Of a DNA stretch of 64,000 bases, positions 31,165 to 40,068 are shown piece by piece (the first letter of the stretch is position 1; every line of letters begins with the position of its first letter). Origin of the DNA: JAVBWO01 sp036677375 (GTDB lineage Bacteria > Bacillota > Dehalobacteriia > UBA4068 > UBA4997); NCBI GenBank assembly GCA_036677375.1, contig JAVBWO010000028.1:1-64000 (forward strand). The letters are read 5' to 3'. A model generated the notes under the pieces. It was not told the DNA's origin. It did no database searches and worked only from the letters and a program-made list of their open reading frames with translations. Made by a program: the position numbers and the translations under genes.

Positions 31165-33321
31165 ATGTCGATAAAAATAGCGCTGGCCGGTAATCCAAAC
31201 AGCGGCAAGACCACACTTTTTAACGCCCTTACCGGCTCAAACCAGTTTGTCGGGAACTGGCCGGGTGTTACAGTCGAAAAAAAAGAAGGAAAACTGAAGA
31301 ACCATAAGGACGTTGTCATCATGGATCTGCCGGGGATCTATTCCCTCTCTCCCTATACGCTAGAGGAGGTCGTCGCAAGAAGCTATCTTATAACAGAACG
31401 TCCCGACGCTATTTTAAACATCATTGACGGTACTAATCTGGAGCGCAATCTCTACCTCACCACGCAGCTTACCGAATTGGGCATTCCCATGGTGGTAGCA
31501 GTCAACATGATGGATGTGCTTGCGAAAAGCGGCGATAAGATTTACATAGACCGTCTCTCCAAGGAACTGGGTTGCCCCGTCGTGGAAATTTCGGCACTCA
31601 AAGGAACCGGCATCACGGAGGCAGCTGAAAGAGCGGTTACCCTTGGAAAAAACAGCGTCCCCATGGTGCCGCAGCATTCATTTTCCGGCAGTGTAGAGCA
31701 TGCCATTGCCCATATAGAGGAAGCGACGGAGGGCAAAGTCCCGGAGGCGCAGCAGCGCTGGTTTGCCGTGAAGATTTTTGAACGCGACGCAAAGGTCATA
31801 GAGCAACTGAATTTTTCCGACGAGCTCAAAGCGCATATCGAGGCGGATATCAGAAGTTGCGAAGACGAGATGGACGATGACGCCGAAAGCATCATTACTA
31901 ATGAGCGCTATCTTTATATCGCTTCGATTATCAAGGGCTGCTGCAACCGGAAAAGCATAGGAAAGCTCTCTGTTTCCGACAAAATCGACAAGATTGTCAC
32001 CAATCGCTTCTTAGCGCTGCCGATTTTCGCTGTGGTCATGTTCATTGTTTATTATGTGTCCGTAACAACGGTCGGCACATGGGTGACCGACTGGACCAAC
32101 GACATACTCTTTGGCGAGATCATCCCTCCGGCGGTGGAAAGCTTTCTCGTTTCCATCGGAACCGCCGGCTGGCTGCAGGGACTAATCCTTGACGGCATCA
32201 TCGGCGGTGTTGGTGCGGTGCTTGGTTTTGTTCCGCAAATGCTGGTTCTGTTTATTTTTCTCGCCTTCCTGGAGGCTTGTGGTTACATGGCCCGTATCGC
32301 CTTTATCATGGATCGTATCTTCCGTAAATTCGGCCTGTCCGGCAAATCCTTCATTCCCATGCTCATCGGTACGGGTTGCGGTGTCCCCGGCATCATGGCC
32401 TCACGCACCATTGAAAACGACCGCGACCGTAAAATGACCATCATGACTACCACCTTTATTCCCTGCGGGGCAAAGCTGCCAATCATCGCGCTGATTGCCG
32501 GAGCGCTGTTTAACGGTGCATGGTGGGTAGCGCCCAGCGCTTACTTTGTTGGCATTGCCGCTATCGTTTGCTCTGGCATCATCCTGAAAAAAACCCGGAT
32601 GTTTGCCGGCGATCCCGCTCCCTTCGTTATGGAATTGCCCGCATATCACTGGCCTACCGTAGGTAACGTCCTGCGTAGTATGTGGGAACGCGGCTGGTCG
32701 TTTATTAAAAAGGCCGGAACCGTTATTTTACTGTCCGCCATTGTGATTTGGTTCCTACAGAGCTTTGGCATTGTCGACGGAAAATTCGGTATGGTTGATG
32801 ACATGAGCAACGGCTTCCTTGCGGTAATCGGTAACGCAATCGCCTGGGTTTTTGCTCCTCTCGGCTGGGGTCATTGGCAGGCCGCCGTGGCCGCCATTAC
32901 AGGCCTTGTGGCCAAGGAAAATGTGGTCGGTACCTTTGGGGTGCTGTATGGCTTCGCTGAGGTAGCCGAAGACGGCTCAGAAATCTGGGGCACCTTGGCG
33001 TCAAGTTTCACCGTTCTGGGGGCATATTCGTTCTTGGTTTTCAACCTGCTTTGCGCCCCCTGCTTTGCTGCTATCGGCGCCATCAAACGGGAAATGAACA
33101 ACGCGAAATGGACATGGTTCGCCATCGGCTACCAGACCGTTTTTGCTTACGTGGTTTCCCTTTGTATCTATCAACTGGGCAACTTGTTTACAGGAGGCGG
33201 CTTTGGGATCGCTACGGCGGCGGCGCTGATTATTGCGGCAGTGTTCCTGTATCTGCTGTTCCGGCCACAAAAGGAAATCGCTGCCTTTGATCCCCTTGCC
33301 TCAGCTAAGGCAAGGGTGTAG
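31165..33321 (+). CDS. feoB: ferrous iron transporter FeoB
   Basis: A 718-residue inner-membrane Fe(II) importer. The N-terminal G domain shows GNPNSGKTTLFN (G1), the VTVEKKEG switch, DLPGIYSL (G3) and NMMD (G4). A helical GDI-like region follows to about 270, then about eight to ten membrane helices with two Gate motifs, including GCGVPGIMASR and GAKLPIIALIAGA, each with the Cys near the pore. The start at 31165 (MSIKIALAG) is preceded by TAAGGAGGA; the 31126 ATG lies in repeated GAAATTATG sequence without a ribosome site. Encoded with two FeoA proteins and a Cys-rich small protein. Confidence 0.95.
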   Translation: MSIKIALAGNPNSGKTTLFNALTGSNQFVGNWPGVTVEKKEGKLKNHKDVVIMDLPGIYSLSPYTLEEVVARSYLITERPDAILNIIDGTNLERNLYLTTQLTELGIPMVVAVNMMDVLAKSGDKIYIDRLSKELGCPVVEISALKGTGITEAAERAVTLGKNSVPMVPQHSFSGSVEHAIAHIEEATEGKVPEAQQRWFAVKIFERDAKVIEQLNFSDELKAHIEADIRSCEDEMDDDAESIITNERYLYIASIIKGCCNRKSIGKLSVSDKIDKIVTNRFLALPIFAVVMFIVYYVSVTTVGTWVTDWTNDILFGEIIPPAVESFLVSIGTAGWLQGLILDGIIGGVGAVLGFVPQMLVLFIFLAFLEACGYMARIAFIMDRIFRKFGLSGKSFIPMLIGTGCGVPGIMASRTIENDRDRKMTIMTTTFIPCGAKLPIIALIAGALFNGAWWVAPSAYFVGIAAIVCSGIILKKTRMFAGDPAPFVMELPAYHWPTVGNVLRSMWERGWSFIKKAGTVILLSAIVIWFLQSFGIVDGKFGMVDDMSNGFLAVIGNAIAWVFAPLGWGHWQAAVAAITGLVAKENVVGTFGVLYGFAEVAEDGSEIWGTLASSFTVLGAYSFLVFNLLCAPCFAAIGAIKREMNNAKWTWFAIGYQTVFAYVVSLCIYQLGNLFTGGGFGIATAAALIIAAVFLYLLFRPQKEIAAFDPLASAKARV

Positions 33322-33341
33322 CAATGATAGGAGGAAAAAGT

Positions 33342-33515
33342 ATGATAACTTTCATCGTTGAAAATCTCGCGACCATATTGATCAGTATTGTGTTATTAGC
33401 TGTCGTGATAAGGATTTCGGTAAGCTTGATCAAAAAGAAAAGGAGCGGGAAAGCCGTCGGCTGCGGTTGCGGCTGTGCCAATTGTCCAAGCGCTTCCCTT
33501 TGCCACAAAAATTAG
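33342..33515 (+). CDS. FeoB-associated Cys-rich membrane protein
   Basis: A 57-residue protein with one helix at about 8-30, a basic stretch, then GCGCGCANCPSASLC. This layout matches the FeoB-associated cysteine-rich proteins of Firmicutes, which take the place of FeoC. The Cys cluster may hold iron or an Fe-S centre. TAGGAGG is placed correctly before the ATG, 20 bases after feoB. Confidence 0.88.
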   Translation: MITFIVENLATILISIVLLAVVIRISVSLIKKKRSGKAVGCGCGCANCPSASLCHKN

Positions 33516-33566
33516 ACTGCCCTGGCTTCCGTTTAAATTCCCGGTGTCAGCCATGCTGCAGCGGAA

Positions 33567-33603
33567 ATGGAGTACGGATATCGGGTCCGTACTCCATATT
33601 TTG
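33567..33603 (+). terminator. terminator or attenuator after the feo operon
   Basis: ATGGAGTACGGA pairs perfectly with TCCGTACTCCAT around TATCGGG, followed by ATTTTGT. It stands between the Cys-rich protein and the next regulator. Confidence 0.8.
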
Positions 33604-33618
33604 TATAGGAGGTATGAA

Positions 33619-33993
33619 ATGGAACTGACCGCATCGCAGATCCGGTACTTACTGGCTGTCTATATACTACATAAAAATGGTACCGTTCGTTCCGCCGATA
33701 TTGCCGAAAACCTGACTGTTACCCGGCCAAGCGTTCACAGAATGATCATGCAGCTGTCCGGAATGGGTCTGCTTAAACAAGAAAAATATTCGTCTGTAAG
33801 TTTTACGGAAAAAGGGCGGATTCTTGCGGAGCAATTTTATAATATTTTCTCTTATATAAGGGCTTTTCTGTCTAAGAACCTGCACCTTCCATTTGATTCC
33901 GCTGAAGAGGGGGCGCTCGCAATAATGAGCCGCCTTCATTCAGAAAAACTTGAGGCGGTCTGTATGCAAATGAAATTGGAAGCTGATGGATGA
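33619..33993 (+). CDS. winged-helix regulator, DtxR-like
   Basis: A 124-residue regulator. The ATG at 33619 follows AGGAGG by the right distance; the longer frame to the left crosses the terminator. The HTH is ILHKNGTVRSADIAENLTVTRPSVHRMIMQLSGMGLL at about 14-50, the wing FTEKGRILAEQF follows, then a helical part with fewer metal ligands than MntR. It may be a DtxR relative that has lost or changed its metal site. Its position after feo suggests control of metal genes. Confidence 0.8.
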   Translation: MELTASQIRYLLAVYILHKNGTVRSADIAENLTVTRPSVHRMIMQLSGMGLLKQEKYSSVSFTEKGRILAEQFYNIFSYIRAFLSKNLHLPFDSAEEGALAIMSRLHSEKLEAVCMQMKLEADG

Positions 33994-34595
33994 TAAATAT
34001 AATGAAAAACCAAATGCAGAATGCTTTGCTAATTTATCATGATTTAATAGAAGGAATCGTTGCCGCCATGGACGCCAGGGATCCATATACTTGCAGCCAT
34101 TCCCAACGGGTAAGCGAGATTGCGCAGCGAGTATGTCAGATAATTAGACTTCCGAAAAGCAAAGCGGAAACAATCCATATCGCAGCACATGTGCATGATA
34201 TTGGAAAAATCGGGATTCCAGACTCTATCCTGACAAAATCCTCTGCCTTAACAGATCATGAGTGGGAGTTAATGAAGAGTCATTCGGAAATCGGCTTTCA
34301 AATTCTTAGAAAGGTTAATGGTTTCGGCGAAGTCGCTAAGATCGTACGGCACCACCATGAACGCTGGGATGGGAAAGGATATCCTCTGGGGCTTGCCGCA
34401 GAAGACATCCCTCAAGGCTCAAGGGTCATTGCGCTGGCGGATTCCATTGACGCCATGTTAAGCGAACGAAAGTACCGCAAAGCCATGTCGCTTTTGCAGT
34501 GTAAAAACGACATAGAGAGGAATATCGGTGTCATGTATGATCCTGCAATTGCGGAGGCCGTTCTGAACAACTGGCTTGTTGTAACAGCATTATAA
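33990..34595 (+). CDS. HD-GYP domain phosphodiesterase
   Basis: A 201-residue protein that is almost only an HD-GYP domain, which hydrolyses cyclic di-GMP. All landmarks are seen: HVHDIGKIGIPDSIL at about 67-81 (HD pair), HSEIGFQIL, HHHERWDGKGYPLGL (HHERWDGKGYP is the GYP motif) and ADSIDAM. No sensor or receiver domain is attached, so it may work with a partner. The ATG overlaps the TGA of the preceding regulator by four bases (ATGA), so the two are translated together. Confidence 0.93.
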   Translation: MINIMKNQMQNALLIYHDLIEGIVAAMDARDPYTCSHSQRVSEIAQRVCQIIRLPKSKAETIHIAAHVHDIGKIGIPDSILTKSSALTDHEWELMKSHSEIGFQILRKVNGFGEVAKIVRHHHERWDGKGYPLGLAAEDIPQGSRVIALADSIDAMLSERKYRKAMSLLQCKNDIERNIGVMYDPAIAEAVLNNWLVVTAL

Positions 34596-34751
34596 TTGAT
34601 CATCTTTATAAAACGATATGTTCTTATAAAAGGGTAGGAAAAGACCCAACAAACCGCCACTTTTGGAATTTAGTCGCGGAAATAGATGATTTGATTATAA
34701 AAAAGGATCGTAAGGCATGCCTGGATTCCAGATACGAAGTGGGGTGAAATA

Positions 34752-35546
34752 ATGGCTGAAGCATTATTGTGGTCCATTGTTGGTACCGGTTTTACCTTTT
34801 TGATGACGACGCTTGGTGCTGCTATGGTATTTCTTTTTCACAAAGCCATGAGCGGCAAGGCTCAGAAAATCTTCCTTGGCTTTGCGGCAGGAGTTATGAT
34901 TGCGGCTTCGGTTTGGAGCCTATTGATTCCCTCGATTGAGGAAGCCGAGGCAAACGGACAGATCGGATGGATTCCGGCAGCCGGAGGGTTCATCCTTGGC
35001 ATTGCTTTTTTATATGGGCTGGATCGGCTGATTCCGCACCTGCATCCGGGAGCTGACAAAACAGAGGGGTTATCTTCATCGATGAAGCGTACATCTCTGC
35101 TTGTGATGGCGGTAACGCTACACAATATTCCAGAAGGTATGGCGGTGGGATTGTCATTTGCATTGGCCGCGCAGCATGGCGCTGAGTCTGTGGCATACGC
35201 TTCCGCAATAGCGCTGGCGCTCGGTATTGGGATACAGAACTTTCCGGAGGGCGCCGCGGTATCGCTTCCCCTGAGGCAAGAAGGTGTCGGTATCGGGAAA
35301 TCATTTTTCCTTGGCAGCATGTCGGGGATTGTAGAACCAGTCTTTGGTATTTTAACGGTTTTAGTTGCGGGTGCCATCTCGTCTTATATGCCATGGCTTT
35401 TATCGTTTGCGGCCGGAGCGATGATGTACGTTGTTGTGGAGGAGTTGATTCCAGAAGCACATCTTGGCGAACACTCCAATGTTGGCACATTAGGTGTGAT
35501 GTGTGGCTTCCTTATCATGATGATTTTGGATGTCGCTTTGGGCTAA
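34752..35546 (+). CDS. ZIP-family metal transporter (ZupT-like)
   Basis: A 264-residue membrane protein with eight helices. The metal path is marked by HNIPEGMAVG and QNFPEGAAVS in helices 4 and 5. Bacterial ZIP proteins import zinc, and often iron or manganese. The start ATG follows GTGGGGTG. It lies after an iron-transport cluster and two metal-type regulators, which fits a metal role. A terminator follows at 35616. Confidence 0.93.
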   Translation: MAEALLWSIVGTGFTFLMTTLGAAMVFLFHKAMSGKAQKIFLGFAAGVMIAASVWSLLIPSIEEAEANGQIGWIPAAGGFILGIAFLYGLDRLIPHLHPGADKTEGLSSSMKRTSLLVMAVTLHNIPEGMAVGLSFALAAQHGAESVAYASAIALALGIGIQNFPEGAAVSLPLRQEGVGIGKSFFLGSMSGIVEPVFGILTVLVAGAISSYMPWLLSFAAGAMMYVVVEELIPEAHLGEHSNVGTLGVMCGFLIMMILDVALG

Positions 35547-35615
35547 ACAAGCATTGGGATTTGCAGCATCTCAAAGAAATTCAATCGTAATTTTTAGTCA
35601 ACCAAATTTATTTAC

Positions 35616-35643
35616 CAGCCTGCTTCCAACCGGCGGCAGGCTG
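35616..35643 (+). terminator. terminator after the ZIP transporter
   Basis: CAGCCTGC pairs with GCAGGCTG, with inner pairing around TTCCAACCGGCG, then TTTCCATTCTT. Confidence 0.65.
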
Positions 35644-35651
35644 TTTCCATT

Positions 35652-35946
35652 CTTAAACGGGGCGGAATCGCATAACACGGAAGCGCTCCCCCACGTGCTC
35701 TCTTGCAGTATCGGAAAGGTTTTGATAAACGGCTGTGAAGTTCCCATTATAGGACGCATCTGTATGGATCAGGCACTGGTGGATGTTTCCGGCATTCTGG
35801 ATGTGAAGACCGTTGATGTAGCCGTAATGATCGGTCAGTCCTGAGATGTGAAAATCACTGCCCGCGATCTTTCGGAGCAGAAAGATACAATTACAAATGA
35901 AAGACTGCGCCGTCTGGGCGAACGGCTGGAAAGACAAATAATTTAA
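35652..35946 (+). pseudogene. alanine racemase (Alr/VanT) C-terminal remnant
   Basis: The reading frame codes only the C-terminal part of a PLP-dependent alanine racemase: ALPHVLSCSIGKVLINGCEVPIIGRICMDQ, with Cys-Met-Asp of the active-site loop, then DVS, followed by DVAVMIGQ. A TGA stop at 35842-35844 interrupts it, and the same frame continues DVKITARDL to ERLERQII before TAA at 35944. The N-terminal two thirds, with the PLP lysine, are missing. There is no start with a ribosome site. It is a decayed gene left behind, probably after a deletion or transfer event. Confidence 0.88.
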
Positions 35947-36085
35947 CATCAGAAAAGGGGCTTTTTTTACCAGAAACGTAAAAAAGACCATACCAAGGTT
36001 CTGACGGCTTCTGGTCTTCTACGGCCCGAGTTGGAAATGCGCAAAAACAGCGAAAAGCAAGGCAAAAATAAGTGGGGCAAAACGA

Positions 36086-36129
36086 TGAAAAAAAGAAAAC
36101 CCCTTGAAAACATGGTTTTCAAGGGGTTT
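36086..36129 (-). terminator. tRNA-Arg terminator
   Basis: On the minus strand AAACCCCTTGAAAAC pairs with GTTTTCAAGGGGTTT around a 3-base loop (36097-36129), then TTCTTTTTTTC (36086-36096). It begins at the end of the tRNA. Confidence 0.88.
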
Positions 36130-36205
36130 GGCGCGCTTGGCGAGACTCGAACTCACGACCTACTGATTCGTAGTCAGTCACTCTATCCAGCTGAGCTACA
36201 AGCGC
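36129..36205 (-). tRNA. tRNA-Arg (anticodon ACG)
   Basis: On the minus strand GCGCTTG pairs with CAAGCGC, followed by G and an encoded CCA. The D arm is GCTCAGCTGGATAGAGT, the anticodon arm ACTGA-CTACGAA-TCAGT with ACG at positions 34-36, and the T arm contains GTTCGAGTC. All arms fold normally. Confidence 0.97.
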
Positions 36206-36348
36206 ATAACGAAGCCTAATACTAATTCATCAGCCTTTATATTTTACTAAAAACATACGGTAATGTCAAGCCTATATTTCTTCATTGACGGGTATTGACT
36301 GGCAGGGATCAACCAGCATTGTTTGATTGCCTGCTTTATTTTGTATTT

Positions 36349-36750
36349 CTATTTCACAGGGTGTTGACAAAATTCGGACAATGTACCGAAAGTATCCTTC
36401 GGGTGCATAAAACACACCAGACATTCTTCCGCTCCGGTATAAGGTTCTTCCGTCAAAAGGCGAATCCCTGCCGCCTTGGCATCCGCCATACTGGCAACAA
36501 TGTCCTTCACCGCATAGGCAATATGGTGTAACCCCTCCCCGCGTTTGGCTATAAATTTGCCCACCGGGGAATTTTCTTTCAGGGGCTCCATCAATTCCAG
36601 CTTGAGATTATCCGCCTTGACGATTACCATCTTCATACTACCATCTGCTACCGGCTCTTCTATGCATTCCGCTTCCGGGAAAAGTGCCTTATAATAAGCT
36701 ACCGCTTTTGCCAGATCCTGCACCGCAATGCCGATATGCTCTACCTTCAT
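36349..36750 (-). CDS. mce: methylmalonyl-CoA epimerase
   Basis: A 133-residue glyoxalase-fold metalloenzyme that interconverts R- and S-methylmalonyl-CoA in the propionate pathway. It begins KVEHIGIAVQDLAKAVAYY and carries GLHHIAYAVKDI, giving the metal-binding His residues, and a Glu near the end (LSEFCQ). Length is as expected. RBS AAAGGAGCC lies before ATG. It is alone here; in many Firmicutes it sits beside methylmalonyl-CoA mutase, a B12 enzyme, which is absent from the window. Confidence 0.93.
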   Translation of the reverse strand: MKVEHIGIAVQDLAKAVAYYKALFPEAECIEEPVADGSMKMVIVKADNLKLELMEPLKENSPVGKFIAKRGEGLHHIAYAVKDIVASMADAKAAGIRLLTEEPYTGAEECLVCFMHPKDTFGTLSEFCQHPVK

Positions 36751-36915
36751 TTTGTTTCACGGCTCCTTTATTCTGTTTTTAAAAAACTACCGAAAGGAAT
36801 TGGCGTCACTTATTTTTTGTCTTTATTCTCTGTTCCGTTCCGGCAGAATTAAAAATCAACATTACTATTATAACATAAAAATAATTAAATTCGACTGTTT
36901 TTATCCACCTTTTTA

Positions 36916-38244
36916 TCATATATCAAACGGGTTCAAATAGGTGCTCTGATAAACTGCAATTTCAGATGCCGGTACAAGGCTGCCGCCGGTGCCCCACAGA
37001 ATGTGTGTGGCACTGGGATTTTCCATCAAGTCAATCTTTTGCCTCCAAAGCCACGGAGCAGCCACTCCCTGGAAAGCGGCACAAGCAGAAGGTTCGATAA
37101 AGATACCTTCCATAACCAAAAGCTGCCGCATGAAATCATACAGCCGCCAATCCTCTACAGTAAAGATGCCACTTACAAGCGGGTTCATCAGCTTCCCGAC
37201 AAAAGCGGAAGGCCGTCCTACCGCCAAACCGTCGGCATGCGTCTTGCCGTCGAGGCCAAGATCCTGAACGCAAATGGCATCATGCAGCCCCGTGGCCATG
37301 CCTAAGAGCATGGAGCAGGCATGGGTGGGTTCCACGAAAAAACAATGCACCGCATCCCCAAAGCAAGCCTTGAGGCCATAGGTGATACCCCCAGGCGCGC
37401 CGCCAATGCCGCAAGGCAGGTAAACCAGCAAAGGGTGCGCCCCATCCACCGGAATTTGCAATGCTTCCAGCTGCTCTTTCAATCGGGTTCCGGCTACACT
37501 GTAGCCCAAGAAAAGGTTCCTGGACTTTTCATCATCCACAAAATAGCTGTTTTTGTCGCTGCGGGAAGCCTCCCGGCCTTTTGCCACCGCCTGGCAATAG
37601 TCGGTTGCATATTCCACTACCGCCACGCCTTTGTCTCGTAAAAGCTGCTTTTTCCACGCTTTGGCCTCGGCAGACATGTGTACGATCACGCGAAAGCCCA
37701 GTTTCGCGCTAATGATGCCAATACTTAGACCCAAATTGCCGGTAGATCCGACCTGCACCGTATATTGGCTAAAAAGTTGCCGGAACGCTTCGCCGGCAAA
37801 ACAAGCATAGTCTTTTTCACCTTGCAGAAGTCCCGCCGCCAACGCCAGCTCTTCCGCATGCCGCAAGATCTCATAGATACCGCCCCGGGCTTTCACCGAA
37901 CCGGCAATGGGAAGATGGCTGTCCATTTTCAAAAATAAACGGCCGTTGATGCCGCATTGCTGTTCATTGAGGAATTCCCTCATAACGGGGAGCTCCCGGA
38001 GGGGGGATTCTATGATACCGCCCGCCGCCGTTTCCGGGAAGGCTGCCATCAGATAAGGGGCAAACCGCTGAAAACGGGCTCCCGCTTCTTTCAGCTCAGC
38101 CAGGCTTGGCTCAAGAGTGTCTTTGACGTTTACATAGGGTTTCCAGGAAGGGTTGAGCCACAAAACCTCTTTTAATGCAGCAGCATCAGCCAAAATCGGG
38201 TTCTGCAATAATTCTTGTATGAAATCCTCCGTTAATTCTTTCAT
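36916..38244 (-). CDS. dsdA: D-serine ammonia-lyase
   Basis: A 442-residue PLP enzyme that converts D-serine to pyruvate and ammonia. The PLP lysine is in AGSVKARGGIYE, and the glycine loop GSTGNLGLSIG binds phosphate. Other family phrases are LPCGIGGAPGGITYGLK and FFVEPTHACSML. Full length. It is upstream of nothing related: DegV lies 200 bases upstream and mce 165 bases downstream. Confidence 0.94.
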   Translation of the reverse strand: MKELTEDFIQELLQNPILADAAALKEVLWLNPSWKPYVNVKDTLEPSLAELKEAGARFQRFAPYLMAAFPETAAGGIIESPLRELPVMREFLNEQQCGINGRLFLKMDSHLPIAGSVKARGGIYEILRHAEELALAAGLLQGEKDYACFAGEAFRQLFSQYTVQVGSTGNLGLSIGIISAKLGFRVIVHMSAEAKAWKKQLLRDKGVAVVEYATDYCQAVAKGREASRSDKNSYFVDDEKSRNLFLGYSVAGTRLKEQLEALQIPVDGAHPLLVYLPCGIGGAPGGITYGLKACFGDAVHCFFVEPTHACSMLLGMATGLHDAICVQDLGLDGKTHADGLAVGRPSAFVGKLMNPLVSGIFTVEDWRLYDFMRQLLVMEGIFIEPSACAAFQGVAAPWLWRQKIDLMENPSATHILWGTGGSLVPASEIAVYQSTYLNPFDI

Positions 38245-38325
38245 GGCGCCATCCTTTTCCCATAAAATACGAAGTTTTTAATGCTAATAAGCAACGTTTC
38301 GGTTTTGCAGTCATGATAAAACAAA

Positions 38326-38375
38326 ACAAGGGGCGCCTGGCGATACGACAAGCGATTCGCCTGCGCTTCCCTTGT
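38326..38375. other. long imperfect hairpin between DegV and dsdA genes
   Basis: ACAAGGGGCGCCTGGCGA pairs imperfectly with TCGCCTGCGCTTCCCTTGT around TACGACAAGCGAT. It may end the fatty-acid/DegV transcript. Confidence 0.5.
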
Positions 38376-38449
38376 ATGTTGGTTTGTAGTTTTTGACTTT
38401 CTCAAAAAAGAGAGAAAAGCCTTTTGAAGAACATTGCCCCGCCGCAGGC

Positions 38450-39274
38450 TCAGATGCTGCTCCAGGCAATCCCTATAACGCCCAAGCCCAGGTGCACCCC
38501 TAAGACGGGACCCAATTTGGTAATGCTGTATGACACATGGGGCAAGCGCTTTTGGACCTCGCCGATCAAGGCATCCATATAGCGGCTGTCGTCCAGATAG
38601 TGAACGATGACCTCTTTGGTATCGGCAGGAATATAGTCCACCAGTTTTCTGATCTGCTCCTGTCTGCCGCGCACCAAGCCCCGGGAAACAATGGTGCCCT
38701 CCTGGCATAACAGGATGGGACGGATGTTCAAAACCGTACTCACCGACCGCGGAACGAAACCCAGCCTGCCGCTCATCCGGAGGGGCTCCATGCTGTCCAC
38801 TGAAAAAACAATGCCGATCTGCTTTTTCAAAGCATTCAGCTCGGCGGCAACAGCGGGAAGACTAGGATTTTCTTTGATCAACGCCGCTGCTTTTTTGACC
38901 AACAGAAAAAGTCCGCCGGCCGTGGTGAGAGAGTCCACCACGGCGATCTTTTCCGGATCCACCTGTTTTGCGGCAATACAAGCGCTGCTGTAAGTCCCGC
39001 TTAACCTTGACGACATTGCAATACATAAAATATTATAATCTTTTTCCCTTAATTTTTCAAATATGCTGATAAAATTGGCTACCGACACCTGGGATGTTTT
39101 AAAAGGACCTTTATGCCCGGCCAGGATTTCCGCAAAATCCGCATTCTCGTCGCCGTAACCTTCGTCGAATTGCCGGCTCCCCACCGTATAATGATTAGGA
39201 ACCAGCACCGTATAAAGAGAACGGGCGACACTCCGCGGGATATAGGCTGTGGAATCGGTAACAATGGCAATCAT
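38450..39274 (-). CDS. DegV-family fatty-acid-binding protein
   Basis: A 274-residue two-domain protein. It opens IAIVTDSTAYIP, a hallmark of DegV, and has the YKTSQVS-like phrase FKTSQVSVANF, then MSSRLSGTYSSA. DegV/FakB proteins hold a fatty acid and present it to a kinase (FakA) in Firmicutes. The start overlaps the end of accA (ATGA), so it is part of the fatty-acid synthesis operon, which supports a fatty-acid role over the generic name. Confidence 0.9.
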   Translation of the reverse strand: MIAIVTDSTAYIPRSVARSLYTVLVPNHYTVGSRQFDEGYGDENADFAEILAGHKGPFKTSQVSVANFISIFEKLREKDYNILCIAMSSRLSGTYSSACIAAKQVDPEKIAVVDSLTTAGGLFLLVKKAAALIKENPSLPAVAAELNALKKQIGIVFSVDSMEPLRMSGRLGFVPRSVSTVLNIRPILLCQEGTIVSRGLVRGRQEQIRKLVDYIPADTKEVIVHYLDDSRYMDALIGEVQKRLPHVSYSITKLGPVLGVHLGLGVIGIAWSSI

Positions 39275-40068
39275 TCAACGGCACCTCCCATTTTCCTAAA
39301 CCTGGCATACCTTTTCTCTGTCAGCTCCGAACAGGAAAGCGCCCGGTTGAAAGCAAGCGTTTCATAAAGAGCTTCCTTCAGTTCTTCATAAGTTTGGTGG
39401 AAATCGCCACTATGCTCCCCGATAATGCGTTCAATAACATTCAACCCATAAAGATCCTCAGCTGTTAGTTTTAAGGCTCCGGCGGCTTCCGCCACTTTAG
39501 AAGCATCCTTCCAAAGGATACTGGCACAGCCCTCCGGCGAGATCACCGAATAATAAGCATTCTCCAGCATCCAGACCTCGTCGGCCACAGCCAAAGCAAG
39601 AGCGCCGCCACTGCCGCCTTCGCCGATGACAAAAGAAACAATGGGAACAGTGAGGCCCATCATGCATATGAGGTTTTCCGCAATGGCCTGGCCTTGTCCT
39701 CTTTCTTCGGCTCCAATACCGCAGTAAGCCCCGGCGGTATCCACGATACAGACCACCGGTCGGCGGAATTTCTCAGCCAGACGCATATGACGCAAGGCCT
39801 TGCGGTATCCTTCCGGGTGAGCCGAACCAAAATTGCGCAAAAGCTTCTCTTTGGTATCATGCCCTTTTTCCAGGCCAATAACCGTTACGGGCATGCCTTT
39901 GAGCGTCCCGATGCCGGCTATCATGGCGGCATCGTCGCCAAAGCGACGGTCGCCGTGAAATTCCAAAAACCCATCAAATAGATTTTCGATAAAATCCAAG
40001 GTGGTGGGCCGGTTCTTTTCCCGCGCAGTATTGACGATATCAATGGCCTTCATCATACTACCCATCAT
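39271..40068 (-). CDS. accA: acetyl-CoA carboxylase, carboxyltransferase subunit alpha
   Basis: A 265-residue subunit that with AccD moves the carboxyl from biotin to acetyl-CoA. Crotonase-fold landmarks: FHGDRRFGDDAAMIAGIG, GAYCGIGAEERGQG, and IGEGGSGGALALAVAD. Overlaps accD by four bases. Confidence 0.95.
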   Translation of the reverse strand: MMGSMMKAIDIVNTAREKNRPTTLDFIENLFDGFLEFHGDRRFGDDAAMIAGIGTLKGMPVTVIGLEKGHDTKEKLLRNFGSAHPEGYRKALRHMRLAEKFRRPVVCIVDTAGAYCGIGAEERGQGQAIAENLICMMGLTVPIVSFVIGEGGSGGALALAVADEVWMLENAYYSVISPEGCASILWKDASKVAEAAGALKLTAEDLYGLNVIERIIGEHSGDFHQTYEELKEALYETLAFNRALSCSELTEKRYARFRKMGGAVE

